Origin: Mucilaginibacter sp. CSA2-8R
GTDB taxonomy: Bacteria > Bacteroidota > Bacteroidia > Sphingobacteriales > Sphingobacteriaceae
Direction of reading: 5' to 3'
Assembly (NCBI RefSeq): GCF_038806765.1
Contig: NZ_CP152389.1
Coordinates: 806,001 to 870,000 of the forward strand
Length of the DNA stretch: 64,000 bases
Shown here: positions 53,505 to 62,540 of the stretch, piece after piece
How the letters are laid out: the number at the start of each line of letters is the position of its first letter
Numbering within the stretch: the first letter of the stretch is position 1
Position numbers and translations under genes: made by a program
The notes under the pieces: model-generated
The model's input: the letters and a program-made list of their open reading frames with translations, nothing else
Database searches by the model: none
What the model was told of the DNA's origin: nothing

Positions 53505-54865
53505 TGATATTGAGCCGTAAGGTTTTCTATATCACTCTTGGCAGACTCAATTAAATTTAAATTATGCGTTTGCGGCTCTGTTTCTTCGCTGGTGCTTACA
53601 ATAGCACGGATTACGTCATCCAACTCTTTAACCGACACATCTAAAAACTCAAAAAGCTTTTTATCTTGGGTAACTACATTTGGTCCGGGCAAAATCAAGC
53701 TCATTAATCCCATAATGCGTGCCAATGGTGCCCTCACAATATGTGATTGCATAAAGGCAATTTCACGTAGTTTGGCGTTTTGATTTTCAATGGCTAATGC
53801 ATGCTCAAATTGTGCAGTAACATCAGTAGAAATTACCAAACGTGCATTTTTACCTTTAAATGGAATTCTTATACATTGCACATCTACGTAAAATGTTTCG
53901 CCGCTTTTAGTTTGATGCTGGGTATTAATCGTTTTTTCGGTGTCAGGCAATTTCTCCCGTCTTAAAATTTTTTGAAGTTCCGGAATTTTAGATGACGGGC
54001 GCACATCCTCTATGTTCATACACAGAAAATCCATCCTCGAATAACCGTATCTTCTAATGGCAGCATCGTTTACTTGCAAAATCATTAAGGTATCGGCATC
54101 GTAAATCCACATGGGTGATGGATTGAGCAGAAACAGGCTTTTGTAATGTTCTTCAGATTCGCGAAGTGCCAGATTGATGCTCACTTTTTCGCGCATTTCT
54201 GACTGCAGTTCCTGATACAGGTTCGCTTCCTGTAAAATGGTAACTTTTAATCCGTTAACAATATATCGTACCTGTATAATTACCAATAGGTTAAGAAATA
54301 CAAAATTCAATGAATAAGCAAACCACATGCTTAAAGTGTAATGATAAATTACACTCAGGTCAAAAATGTGTGTGTATATAATTAAGCCTAGCGTGGCATA
54401 TATAGTGATATTGGCCAGTAAAGATGCATACACTATCCGTTTAGAAAATATTAAAGCAACCAGTACACTTAAAGCGAGCAGATAGATGCTCGCAATACTA
54501 AAAGAACCTGTATCGGCTATCAAGAATATAGAAACTGCATAAAGAAACAGTACTAAAAAGCCCTTTCTGAATTTAAGGCTTATGCGCCGGTTTAAACTTA
54601 TGGTGGAGATGACAACAATAGCAGATATATACACATGGGGTAAATAATGTTGCCCATGCTCATAAGTAATAATTACAGTTGGGATAACTGCAATTAAACT
54701 TAACGGAAGCGAGTAAAGAATGATGTTGATGAAAAGCCGCTCCTGCAGGTAATAGATGTCTTTAGTTTCGAATGCATTTTTAGATACAGCAGCCTCTACA
54801 AATTTCTTGTAACGGTACCAGATTTTATCTATACCCAAAGTAAATTTATGTAAAAGCCGTTTCAA
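53501..54865 (-). CDS. PAS sensor protein with histidine box but no ATPase domain
   Basis: This 454-residue protein has about six transmembrane helices (about 45-215), a coiled linker, a PAS domain (about 238-355, with ESEEHYKSLFLLNPSPMWIYD) and a DHp-like segment with QSHIVRAPLARIMGL whose H375 sits in the phospho-acceptor box. The protein stops about 80 residues after this, so the HATPase_c domain is missing. No frameshifted remainder is visible downstream, where the PH gene ends. It may signal through a partner kinase or bind rather than phosphorylate. Confidence 0.82.
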   Translation of the reverse strand: MKRLLHKFTLGIDKIWYRYKKFVEAAVSKNAFETKDIYYLQERLFINIILYSLPLSLIAVIPTVIITYEHGQHYLPHVYISAIVVISTISLNRRISLKFRKGFLVLFLYAVSIFLIADTGSFSIASIYLLALSVLVALIFSKRIVYASLLANITIYATLGLIIYTHIFDLSVIYHYTLSMWFAYSLNFVFLNLLVIIQVRYIVNGLKVTILQEANLYQELQSEMREKVSINLALRESEEHYKSLFLLNPSPMWIYDADTLMILQVNDAAIRRYGYSRMDFLCMNIEDVRPSSKIPELQKILRREKLPDTEKTINTQHQTKSGETFYVDVQCIRIPFKGKNARLVISTDVTAQFEHALAIENQNAKLREIAFMQSHIVRAPLARIMGLMSLILPGPNVVTQDKKLFEFLDVSVKELDDVIRAIVSTSEETEPQTHNLNLIESAKSDIENLTAQYH

Positions 54866-55053
54866 ACCCTTGCTAGCCGTTATAGTTCAGTCTGTAAAAA
54901 AGCAGATCCGTTTGATGGGGTGCCTTTATTACAAGAAAATTAAACTTTGTGTTAATGCCGTTTTATATAGACAGATGGTGTGTATTACGTAACTAACAAT
55001 GAAAGGTTACTGTCGTTTTTCTATTAGTAATTAAAAAATGATATTGAAAACAA

Positions 55054-55080
55054 AAGCCCGATGCATTTAGCATCGGGCTT
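55054..55080 (-). terminator. Terminator of the lipoprotein gene
   Basis: AAGCCCGATGC pairs with GCATCGGGCTT around ATTTA. On the minus strand a T-rich stretch follows. Confidence 0.8.
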
Positions 55081-55109
55081 AGCCACATCCAGTAATTGTT
55101 TGGAATATA

Positions 55110-56162
55110 TTACTGGTACTGTATATAAATAGGTTGCGGTTTGTACTTCATCAGTTCTTGCGGAGTAAGCATACGATGAGGTGGTTTTTTTAAGTCGTTT
55201 TTGTAAAACAGCTTAAAGCCGGTGAACTGTACAGGTTCTGGAAATATAAAGTTACGGTAAGTGCCTAATTTAAGGTCGGGTTCGCCCCAGCCGTCCATGT
55301 CCATTACCACCTGTACTTCAGGATGTAGTTTTATATCCTTAGTACCGGTTACCATTTTACGGGTAAAGCGGTGAACTACTAATATTTTTGGAGGCAAGTT
55401 ATATTTTTTTACCAGGCCTGCCAGGTAGTTGCTTACATAATTTACGTCAGCAGCATCGTAAGTGCCAATTTTTTTACCCGGCTTAGTGCCATCTTTCATC
55501 GAAAATTCGGGGTCCATACCAAAGTGCACCTGCGGCATGACTAAGTATTTTTCGAGTAAAGGCAATTCTGCCTTAATGTTACTTAAAGCTACCTGTACGT
55601 CTAAAAACACAATTGAATTGGAGCGTTTAGCCAAAGAAAGTACCGTGTCAATTTGTTTAAAAGGCATGCGGTAACGGTATTTACCGTCGGCACCACCATC
55701 GCCTTGTGCAACTACGGCAATATAATGTAAAGCGGTTTGTACCGGTGTTTTTGGGTCGGCTTTTTCCCAGTTTTTGGCTTCAGTTTTTAGTTTGGCCAGC
55801 ATCTCGTTAGGGGGCAGCTCGCCTAAAATACCCATGCGTTTACTAAACAGGTTACCATAAAATGCCACTACCCGTTTAAACGGTAAAATAGCACCCGCAA
55901 CAGGGTAAGGCTGGTTTTTAACCGGCCAATGACCAGTAGTATCACCATTGGCCAAGCGTTTTACTAAGGTATCGTATTTAGCCTTATCAACAGGCTGAGA
56001 AACCGCCTTGGTGGTCGTGTCAGTAGTGGTGGTACTTGTGGTAGTAGTTTGGGTGCTGGTAGCAGCTTTGCCGGCCTTGCTGTTTTCTGTACAGCTCGAC
56101 AGCAGCACATAAGATGATAAAAGGACCGAAGAAGATAGCAGTAACGCTTTGAGATTCATCAT
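55110..56162 (-). CDS. Lipoprotein of unknown function
   Basis: This 350-residue protein has a lipoprotein signal ending in LSSC (lipobox LLSSC, residue about 24) and a Thr-rich linker (about 36-52). A globular domain follows with RVVAFYGNLFSKRMGILGEL, YIAVVAQGDGGADG, SIVFLDVQVALSNI, QVHFGMDPEFSM and KILVVHRFTRKMV. The alternating beta/alpha pattern suggests a TIM-barrel-like fold. I do not recognise the family and see no proven catalytic site. It is monocistronic. Confidence 0.72.
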   Translation of the reverse strand: MMNLKALLLSSSVLLSSYVLLSSCTENSKAGKAATSTQTTTTSTTTTDTTTKAVSQPVDKAKYDTLVKRLANGDTTGHWPVKNQPYPVAGAILPFKRVVAFYGNLFSKRMGILGELPPNEMLAKLKTEAKNWEKADPKTPVQTALHYIAVVAQGDGGADGKYRYRMPFKQIDTVLSLAKRSNSIVFLDVQVALSNIKAELPLLEKYLVMPQVHFGMDPEFSMKDGTKPGKKIGTYDAADVNYVSNYLAGLVKKYNLPPKILVVHRFTRKMVTGTKDIKLHPEVQVVMDMDGWGEPDLKLGTYRNFIFPEPVQFTGFKLFYKNDLKKPPHRMLTPQELMKYKPQPIYIQYQ

Positions 56163-56280
56163 AAATTTAGCCGCGAGGCTTTACAGGGACAGGAACATGG
56201 GCTAAGTATATTTTAGCGCCGTTAAAATTTTTTTAACTCTTGAGCGTTGTAAAGATAATTATTGCCTTTAATAGTTATAG

Positions 56281-57168
56281 TTAAATTTTATAAAATTTAC
56301 CAAACACCCCTAGAGGCAACTTACTACCTGCAGTAGCCTGCAAAAACAGCTCGCCAATTTCAAGATTTTGCACAGCAGGAAAAGCTCCTTTAATCAGGTT
56401 TTCTACAATAACCGACGAGAAACCTAATGAGTAGGTATTCAGTATCAAAAAGTGCTCTTCGGGGTCTAACAGCTGCACTACATCTTTAATCATTTCGTTA
56501 ATGTGATCTTCCAGTTTCCATTTTTCGCCGTTAGGCCCATGGCCATAAGCAGGCGGATCCAGGATAATACCATTATACTTTTTCTCACGTTTTAATTCGC
56601 GTTTAACAAACTTCAAAGCATCTTCAACCACCCAGCGTATATCTTTTAAGCCCGAAAGCTCCTGGTTTTCATTAGCCCAGCTTACTACCTGTTTTATGGA
56701 GTCAACGTGGGTAGTGTCGGCTCCGGCTGCTTGTGCAATCAGCGAAGCGCCGCCGGTATAAGCAAAAAGGTTAAGCACTTTAGGTCGAGCCGTTTTAAAT
56801 CTTTTAACGTTTTGCGCAATATAATCCCAATTTACAGCTTGCTCCGGAAAAATACCTAAGTGTTTGAATGATGTGAGTGCCAAACGAAATTTAATAGCGG
56901 CATCATCGTTCTTATATTCAACATGCCATCGGTCTGGCGTTTTTGGATTCTTTTTTACCCAGTCGCCGGCTGTGGCAGACCGTCCTTTAAAGCGGATATG
57001 ATGTAACCGCTGCCATTCGCTTTCAGGCAGCTGTTTGCTCCAGACGGCCTGTGGCTCTGGCCTGATCAAAATTACTTGGCCAAAACGTTCCAGCTTTTCA
57101 AAGTTTCCGCAATCAATTAGTTCATAATCTTTCCAGTGCGTAGGAGTGAGGAGTTGGATATTCGACAT
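56281..57168 (-). CDS. Class I SAM-dependent (rRNA) methyltransferase
   Basis: This 295-residue protein resembles the RlmI/RlmK-like 23S rRNA m5C methyltransferase group. Features are VLNLFAYTGGASLIAQAAGA (SAM motif I), THVDSIKQVVSWANEN (motif II) and NGIILDPPAYGHGPNGEKW (motif IV, DPPxYG) and a C-terminal LILNTYSLGFS. There is no PUA domain, so it is shorter than RlmI and the substrate is uncertain. The start MSNIQLLTPTHWKDYELID at 57168 is preferred over an upstream one. Confidence 0.88.
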   Translation of the reverse strand: MSNIQLLTPTHWKDYELIDCGNFEKLERFGQVILIRPEPQAVWSKQLPESEWQRLHHIRFKGRSATAGDWVKKNPKTPDRWHVEYKNDDAAIKFRLALTSFKHLGIFPEQAVNWDYIAQNVKRFKTARPKVLNLFAYTGGASLIAQAAGADTTHVDSIKQVVSWANENQELSGLKDIRWVVEDALKFVKRELKREKKYNGIILDPPAYGHGPNGEKWKLEDHINEMIKDVVQLLDPEEHFLILNTYSLGFSSVIVENLIKGAFPAVQNLEIGELFLQATAGSKLPLGVFGKFYKI

Positions 57169-57273
57169 AAATAAAGTAATGCTTGCCTGTATATGGCAAA
57201 GGTAAGATAATATGCGGCACGAGCCCAATATTAAAGTACGCAAGCAAACGCTTTAGCAAATACAGTAAACCTA

Positions 57274-58026
57274 TTACAGCTTCTCCTTAGCCGCCTGAGT
57301 AAACTTGCTGGCAAATACAAAGTCGTTGAGTTCCTGGTTGTCGGTGTGTGCTATTTCTTTGTTCGAGCCTTCCCAGGCTTTTTTGCCTTGGTGTAAAAAG
57401 ATAATATGGTCGCCAATACCCATCACCGAGTTCATATCGTGGGTTACAATAACGGTGGTTATTTTGTACTCCTGGGTAAGCTCGTTAATCAATTCATCAA
57501 TTACTATAGATGTTTTAGGGTCAAGGCCAGAGTTGGGCTCATCTACAAATAAATACTTGGGCTCCATAGCAATGGCCCGCGCTATGCCTACCCGTTTTTT
57601 CATACCACCCGAAAGTTCTGAAGGATACAATTTGTTTTTATCTTTCAGGTTAACACGTTCCAAACAAAAATTAGCACGGTCTAATTTTTCAGACGTGCTC
57701 ATTTCAGTAAACATATTAAGCGGGAAAATGATGTTTTCCTCAACCGTCATCGAGTCAAACAAGGCCGAGTTTTGAAACAACATACCAATTTCCTTGCGGA
57801 TGGGTACACGTTGCTCAAAATTCATTTCGGTAAAGTTTTCGCCGTTAAAAATAACCAGGCCCTTGGTGGGCTCGTGCAAACCCACAATACATTTAAGCAA
57901 AGTAGTTTTACCTGATCCGGAGCCGCCTATGATTAAGTTGTTTTTGCCTGGCTCAAATACAGCGCTTATACCACGCAGTACTTCGTTTTCGCCAAATGTT
58001 TTATAAATGTCTTTAATCTCAATCAT
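57274..58026 (-). CDS. mlaF: MlaF-like ABC transporter ATP-binding protein
   Basis: This 250-residue ATPase has Walker A GGSGSGKTTLLK (about 35-46), the ABC signature LSGGMKKRVGIARA near residue 140, Walker B YLFVDEPNSGLDP and a switch histidine in VTHDMNSV. It belongs to the group that powers phospholipid/mammalian cell entry-type transport (Mla). It overlaps the permease gene by 4 nt. The start at 58026 (MIEIKDIYKTFGENEVL) is chosen over an upstream one that would overlap far into the permease. Confidence 0.9.
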   Translation of the reverse strand: MIEIKDIYKTFGENEVLRGISAVFEPGKNNLIIGGSGSGKTTLLKCIVGLHEPTKGLVIFNGENFTEMNFEQRVPIRKEIGMLFQNSALFDSMTVEENIIFPLNMFTEMSTSEKLDRANFCLERVNLKDKNKLYPSELSGGMKKRVGIARAIAMEPKYLFVDEPNSGLDPKTSIVIDELINELTQEYKITTVIVTHDMNSVMGIGDHIIFLHQGKKAWEGSNKEIAHTDNQELNDFVFASKFTQAAKEKL

Positions 58027-58754
58027 AGCATTACACTGGTTACCATCAAATCGGCAAATAAAATCATTACACAACTGTAAACTACACCCTGGGTAGCCGA
58101 TTGGCCCACTTCTAACGCACCGCCTGAGGTATAAAAACCCTGATAGGCACAGATTGAAGCAATTAAAAAGCCAAATATGAAAGCTTTTACCAGTGCCACC
58201 TGGATGGTAATAGGCATAAAGCCATCATGTACACCCATTAAGTAATCGGCAGGGCTAACATCGCCGGTGAACACACATGCAATGTAACCACCGGTTAAGG
58301 CCAGTGCTATAGAGAAAATAACCAGTAACGGCACCATCAGCATACAGGCAATAATTTTAGGGGCAATCAAATACCCCGGCGCATTAACACCCATAATTTC
58401 GAGGGCATCTATTTGTTCGGTAACCCGCATGGTACCTATTTGCGAGGCAATGCTCGAACCTACCCGGCCGGCCAAAACCAGCGAAGATATGGTTGGGCTA
58501 AACTCTAAAATATTAGAGTCGCGGGCAATACTGCCGGCAATACTGCGGGGTACTAAGGGGCTTGATAACTGGAAGGCTACCTGTATGGTAGTGGCCGCAC
58601 CGATAAATACAGAAATGATACTGATAATACCCATAGAGCCAATGCCTACAGATACCATTTCGCGCATAACTTCATTCCAATAGATAGAAAATTTTTCGGG
58701 TCGCCTGAAGCTTAATCTCATCAAGAGAATGTACCGGCCTAAAGTATAAAACAT
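58023..58754 (-). CDS. mlaE: MlaE-like ABC transporter permease
   Basis: This 243-residue membrane protein is the permease of an Mla-type phospholipid transport complex. It shows ATTIQVAFQLSSPLVPRSIAG, FSPTISSLVLAGRVGSSIASQIGTM, QIDALEIMGVNAPGYLIAPKI and FLIASICAYQGFYTSGGALEVG, all conserved in MlaE. It is the first gene of a two-gene unit with mlaF. No MlaD-like MCE protein gene is adjacent; it may be elsewhere in the genome. Confidence 0.92.
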   Translation of the reverse strand: MFYTLGRYILLMRLSFRRPEKFSIYWNEVMREMVSVGIGSMGIISIISVFIGAATTIQVAFQLSSPLVPRSIAGSIARDSNILEFSPTISSLVLAGRVGSSIASQIGTMRVTEQIDALEIMGVNAPGYLIAPKIIACMLMVPLLVIFSIALALTGGYIACVFTGDVSPADYLMGVHDGFMPITIQVALVKAFIFGFLIASICAYQGFYTSGGALEVGQSATQGVVYSCVMILFADLMVTSVML

Positions 58755-58845
58755 TGAACAGCTGCTTTTTTTTGGTTATGAGTAAAAATACGTTTTTATA
58801 ATAAAGCCTCAGAGCTTTAGTAAATTGCTTTATTTGTTAATAATT

Positions 58846-59553
58846 ATGGAAAATGCCCTCATCACAGGCGCTACCCAAGGGATAGGCCGCTCCATCGCTA
58901 TCGCATTTGCTAAACAAGGATTAAACCTGGCAATTTGTTCGCGAAAGGTAAAAGATTTAGCTCAATTAAAGGAAGAACTGTTGGTTGTAAATCCCGAAAT
59001 ACAGGTTTATACTCACGCTACCGATTGCAGCATAAAGGCCGAACTGCTTGATTTTGCCCGGCAGGCGCAAGCGCAATTAGGCTTTATTAAGGTGTTGGTT
59101 AACAACGTCGGGCTTTTCATCCCCTCGAAAGTACTGGATGACGAGGATGATGCTTTAATGAATCAGATAAATACCAACCTGATGCCGGCGTATGAGCTGT
59201 ACCGTTTTTTTGGTAAAAACATGGTGGCGCAGGGCAGCGGGCATATTTTTAATATCTGTTCGGCGGCGGCGTTGCATCCTGCAATAAATGCTGGTAGTTA
59301 TAGTGTAACAAAAGCTGCAATGTACAGTCTTAATACTGTAATGAAACTTGAAATGCAGCCATACAGTGTAAAAGTAACCGCGCTACTGCCAGGTTCAACA
59401 CTAACGGCATCCTGGGCTGGAACGGAGGTGCACCCCGACCGGTTTATTATGCCTGATGATGTTGCCGCTGCCGTAGTTACTGCTTACCGCATGAGCGCAG
59501 GCGCTAATGTGGATGAGATTGTGATTAAGCCCGTTTTAGGTCAGTTACAGTAA
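58846..59553 (+). CDS. Short-chain dehydrogenase/reductase
   Basis: This 235-residue SDR has the cofactor motif TGATQGIGRSIAIAFA (GxxxGIG), NNVGLF (NNAG-like), the catalytic serine in NICSAAALHPAINAGSYSVTKAA and the YxxxK motif as Y153-S-V-T-K157 (by approximate count). It probably acts on a carbonyl or hydroxyl group in NAD(P)H-dependent fashion. The exact substrate is unknown. Start MENALITGATQG at 58846 is preferred over the upstream TTG. Confidence 0.9.
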   Translation: MENALITGATQGIGRSIAIAFAKQGLNLAICSRKVKDLAQLKEELLVVNPEIQVYTHATDCSIKAELLDFARQAQAQLGFIKVLVNNVGLFIPSKVLDDEDDALMNQINTNLMPAYELYRFFGKNMVAQGSGHIFNICSAAALHPAINAGSYSVTKAAMYSLNTVMKLEMQPYSVKVTALLPGSTLTASWAGTEVHPDRFIMPDDVAAAVVTAYRMSAGANVDEIVIKPVLGQLQ

Positions 59554-59574
59554 GTACCATAAAAACTTAAAACA

Positions 59575-60057
59575 ATGAACAACAATAAAAGACTTTACCG
59601 CGACGAATTAAATAAAATGGTTGGCGGTGTGTGTAAAGGTATTGCCGATTACCTGGATATTGACCCTACCATCGTAAGGGTTTTATTTCTGATAGCTTTA
59701 ATTGCCAAAGGCTCAGGCGTATTATTATATATTATACTTTGGGCTGTATTACCTAAAAAGGTAGACTATACCTTTAAACAACCCGAGGTAGATTATACTG
59801 TTCCGCCGGTACAGCCTGATGCCGAAAGCGCATCACCTTTTACTTATCAGCCTGTAAAACGCAAAAGTAATTTTAGTTTAATTGCTGGTATGTTGTTCAT
59901 TATACTGGGAGCTGTATTGCTTTTGGATGAGTATGATATTTTTCCTGATTTAGATTTTGAACATCTGTGGCCCGTTACTATTGTTGGAATAGGCTTAGCA
60001 CTCATTTTTACTTCAGGTAGCCGCAAATCAACCAATACTAACCCTCCAATTGTTTAA
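59575..60057 (+). CDS. PspC-domain membrane protein
   Basis: This 160-residue protein begins with a PspC domain (about 4-65): LYRDELNKMVGGVCKGIADYL and IVRVLFLIALIAKGSGVLLYIILWAVLPKK. A linker follows, then a second membrane part with NFSLIAGMLFIILGAVLLLDE and LWPVTIVGIGLALI (LiaI/LiaF-TM-like). PspC-family proteins sense envelope stress. The next gene starts 3 nt later, so the pair is co-transcribed. Confidence 0.87.
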   Translation: MNNNKRLYRDELNKMVGGVCKGIADYLDIDPTIVRVLFLIALIAKGSGVLLYIILWAVLPKKVDYTFKQPEVDYTVPPVQPDAESASPFTYQPVKRKSNFSLIAGMLFIILGAVLLLDEYDIFPDLDFEHLWPVTIVGIGLALIFTSGSRKSTNTNPPIV

Positions 60058-60060
60058 ACC

Positions 60061-61038
60061 ATGAGAAACGACAGATTATTTTCGGGCCTGGTACTGGTTA
60101 TTATCGGGGCCGTTTTTTTACTTAATAACTTTGGGGTAATTGATTTTCATTGGGGTAACCTGTTTAGGTTGTGGCCAGTATTTTTAGTGATAGGCGGAGT
60201 TAACCTGCTGCTTTCAAACACCAGGGCAGTTTGGGCTACGCTGGTTAGGGTAGCGGTATTAATTATAGGTTTGGGTTTTATACTGTTTAGTAACGTCAAA
60301 GGTAAATACGGTTTCGGCCCTTTCAGGAGTCATTATGATGTAATTGATGACCACAACAACGACGACGATGATGATGACATAGATGGCGACTTAAAGATGT
60401 CTGCCAAATCATCATCCAATAGCTATCAGCAACCGTTTGTAGCGGGTACTAAATATGCCCGCCTTAACGTAAGCGGAGGGGCAACTAAATACACTTTAAG
60501 CAAAAGTACCGATAGCTTGTTCACAGCCTCAACCAGCGAATATTATGGTGATTATAGGTTAGACAGTCGTACCGAAGACTCGGTTACTGTGGTTGATTTT
60601 GATATGAACAAACGTAACCGGCGTTTTAGGTGGGACGGCGGCAATATGAATGTAGCTCGTTTGAGTTTAAACACTGCACCTATCTGGGATATTAACCTGC
60701 GTGGCGGTGCTGCCAAAGTTGATTTTGATTTGACACGCTACAAAATACGCAACCTAAATATTAATGGCGGCGCAGCATCGTGCAATGTTAAATTGGATGC
60801 CAAGTTGCCGGTTACTGATGTGGTAGTATCAACAGGAGCGTCAGAAATTGATATTAACATTCCAAAGAGTGCAGCTTGCGATATTGTTACCTCAAGCGGT
60901 CTATCCTCTAATGATTTTGAAGGCTTTACCAAAATAAGCAGCGACCATTACACCACACCTGGTTTTGAGAACGCCCCAAATAAAATTTACCTCAAGCTTA
61001 AAGGCGGCGTGTCCGATTTTAACGTACACCGTTATTAA
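60061..61038 (+). CDS. LiaF-like transmembrane protein with toast-rack domain
   Basis: This 325-residue protein has about three N-terminal membrane helices of the LiaI/LiaF type (LVLVIIGAVFLLNNFGVID, LWPVFLVIGGVNLLLSN, VAVLIIGLGFILFS). An Asp-rich stretch (about 98-112, with a six-Asp run) and a beta-rich C-terminal domain follow; the latter is of the LiaF/toast-rack kind (ARLNVSGGATKYTLSKSTD, LNINGGAASCNVKLD). It is coupled to the PspC gene. In other bacteria such proteins tune responses to cell-envelope antibiotics. Confidence 0.83.
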   Translation: MRNDRLFSGLVLVIIGAVFLLNNFGVIDFHWGNLFRLWPVFLVIGGVNLLLSNTRAVWATLVRVAVLIIGLGFILFSNVKGKYGFGPFRSHYDVIDDHNNDDDDDDIDGDLKMSAKSSSNSYQQPFVAGTKYARLNVSGGATKYTLSKSTDSLFTASTSEYYGDYRLDSRTEDSVTVVDFDMNKRNRRFRWDGGNMNVARLSLNTAPIWDINLRGGAAKVDFDLTRYKIRNLNINGGAASCNVKLDAKLPVTDVVVSTGASEIDINIPKSAACDIVTSSGLSSNDFEGFTKISSDHYTTPGFENAPNKIYLKLKGGVSDFNVHRY

Positions 61039-61067
61039 AATAAAAACTTTTTCTGCTGATTTGATTT

Positions 61068-61103
61068 AACGGTTGCCATAGTATTGGCAGCCGTTATTTT
61101 TTT
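61068..61103 (+). terminator. Terminator after the PspC/LiaF pair
   Basis: AACGGTTGCCA pairs with TGGCAGCCGTT (one G-U) around a 6-nt loop, followed by a T run. Confidence 0.85.
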
Positions 61104-61257
61104 GCATAAAGCGCAAAACTGGATGTTAAATTATAGCGAGATCATAGTGTGTATAATATGCTCAATAAATTTAGCGGGTTAACGTTATAACTTATACAAT
61201 AATCATCTCCAGTTAAACCCGGCAAAAAATGAGATGCTGATTTAAAGGCCAAAACAT

Positions 61258-61265
61258 TACATTTG
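61258..61265 (+). promoter_or_regulatory. -7 box of the M16 peptidase operon
   Basis: TACATTTG matches TAnnTTTG and lies 31 nt before the ATG at 61297. The -33 side is weak. Confidence 0.45.
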
Positions 61266-61296
61266 CCGTTCTATAAAAATTTTGTTCTCAAATTAC

Positions 61297-62535
61297 ATGG
61301 TTAAATTCAACCGTTTTACATTGAGCAACGGCCTCCGGGTTATTGTTCATGAAGATCATACCACACCTATGGCGGTAGTTAACATTTTATATGATGTTGG
61401 CGCGCGTGATGAAAGCCCCGAGCAAACCGGTTTTGCTCACTTGTTTGAGCATTTGATGTTTGGTGGCTCTATTAACATACCTGTTTATGACGAGCCACTG
61501 CAACGAGTTGGCGGCGAAAACAATGCTTTTACCAGCAACGATATTACAAACTATTACATCACCCTGCCTGCCGCCAATTTAGAAACCGCTTTTTGGTTAG
61601 AGAGCGACCGCATGCTGAGCCTGGCTTTTAGCGAAAAAAGCCTAGAGGTGCAGCGCAATGTGGTGATGGAAGAATTTAAGCAGCGCTACCTTAACCAGCC
61701 CTATGGCGACGTATGGTTGCGCTTGCGCCCTATGGTTTACAAACAGCACCCTTACCAGTGGGCTACCATAGGCAAAAACCTTGAGCATATTGAGCATGCC
61801 AAAATAGAGGATGTTAAAGCTTTCTTTAAAAAGCATTACAATCCGCAAAACGCTATTATGGTTGTAGGGGGGGATGTAACCACCGAACAAGTAAAAGCCT
61901 TGGCCGAAAAATGGTTTGAGCCTATACCGGCCGGCGATAAGTACGAACGTAACCTGCCGCAAGAGCCAGAACAGCACGAAGAGCGCCGCGAAACGGTTAC
62001 CGCAAAGGTTCCGCTGAATGATATTTATATCGCTTTTCAGGTACCGGCCCGTACTGACGAAAATTACTATGCGCTCGATTTGATTTCTGATATTTTATCG
62101 CGCGGGCAATCCTCCCGTTTACATCGCTCGCTGGTGCGCGAAAAGCAATTGTTTAGTGAGATACATGCCTATTTAACCGGAAGCTTTGATAAAGGTATGC
62201 TGGTGGTTGAAGGCAAGCCATTAGAAACTATTAGCATTGAAGATGCCGAAGCGGCCATTTGGCAGGAGTTAGAAGAGATGGGTAAAGCGCCAATTACCAA
62301 CGAGGAACTGACTAAGGTTAAAAACAAAACCGAGTCGACAATGGTATTTGCTGAGATGGCTTTGCTTGACAAGGCCATGAACCTGGCCTATTTTGAACTG
62401 TTGGGAGATGCCGATTTATTTAATTACGAAACCGAAAAATATTTAAAGGTAACTGCACAGCAAATACAAGAGCAGGCGCAACGTGTTTTTTGTAAAGAGA
62501 ATTCTTCTACACTGATTTACCTCGCCGAAAAATAA
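61297..62535 (+). CDS. M16-family zinc peptidase (active subunit)
   Basis: This 412-residue protein is an M16B (processing-peptidase-like) metallopeptidase. It has the inverted zinc motif HLFEH (HxxEH) near residue 49, FGGS after it, and the third ligand glutamate in the NVVMEEFKQR segment near residue 125. No signal peptide is evident. The partner gene follows after 5 nt and lacks the zinc motif, a common active/inactive pair that forms a heterodimer. The ATG at 61297 (MVKFNRFTLSNGLRV) is chosen over an upstream TTG. Confidence 0.93.
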   Translation: MVKFNRFTLSNGLRVIVHEDHTTPMAVVNILYDVGARDESPEQTGFAHLFEHLMFGGSINIPVYDEPLQRVGGENNAFTSNDITNYYITLPAANLETAFWLESDRMLSLAFSEKSLEVQRNVVMEEFKQRYLNQPYGDVWLRLRPMVYKQHPYQWATIGKNLEHIEHAKIEDVKAFFKKHYNPQNAIMVVGGDVTTEQVKALAEKWFEPIPAGDKYERNLPQEPEQHEERRETVTAKVPLNDIYIAFQVPARTDENYYALDLISDILSRGQSSRLHRSLVREKQLFSEIHAYLTGSFDKGMLVVEGKPLETISIEDAEAAIWQELEEMGKAPITNEELTKVKNKTESTMVFAEMALLDKAMNLAYFELLGDADLFNYETEKYLKVTAQQIQEQAQRVFCKENSSTLIYLAEK

Positions 62536-62540
62536 ACCGC

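Noticed and set aside
55801..55820. G-rich block resembling the murD/murG repeat
   Set aside because: Only the AGGGGGC core matches; it is ordinary coding sequence of the lipoprotein.
57305..57775. 156-codon plus-strand ORF inside mlaF
   Set aside because: Shadow of the ATPase; no start signals.
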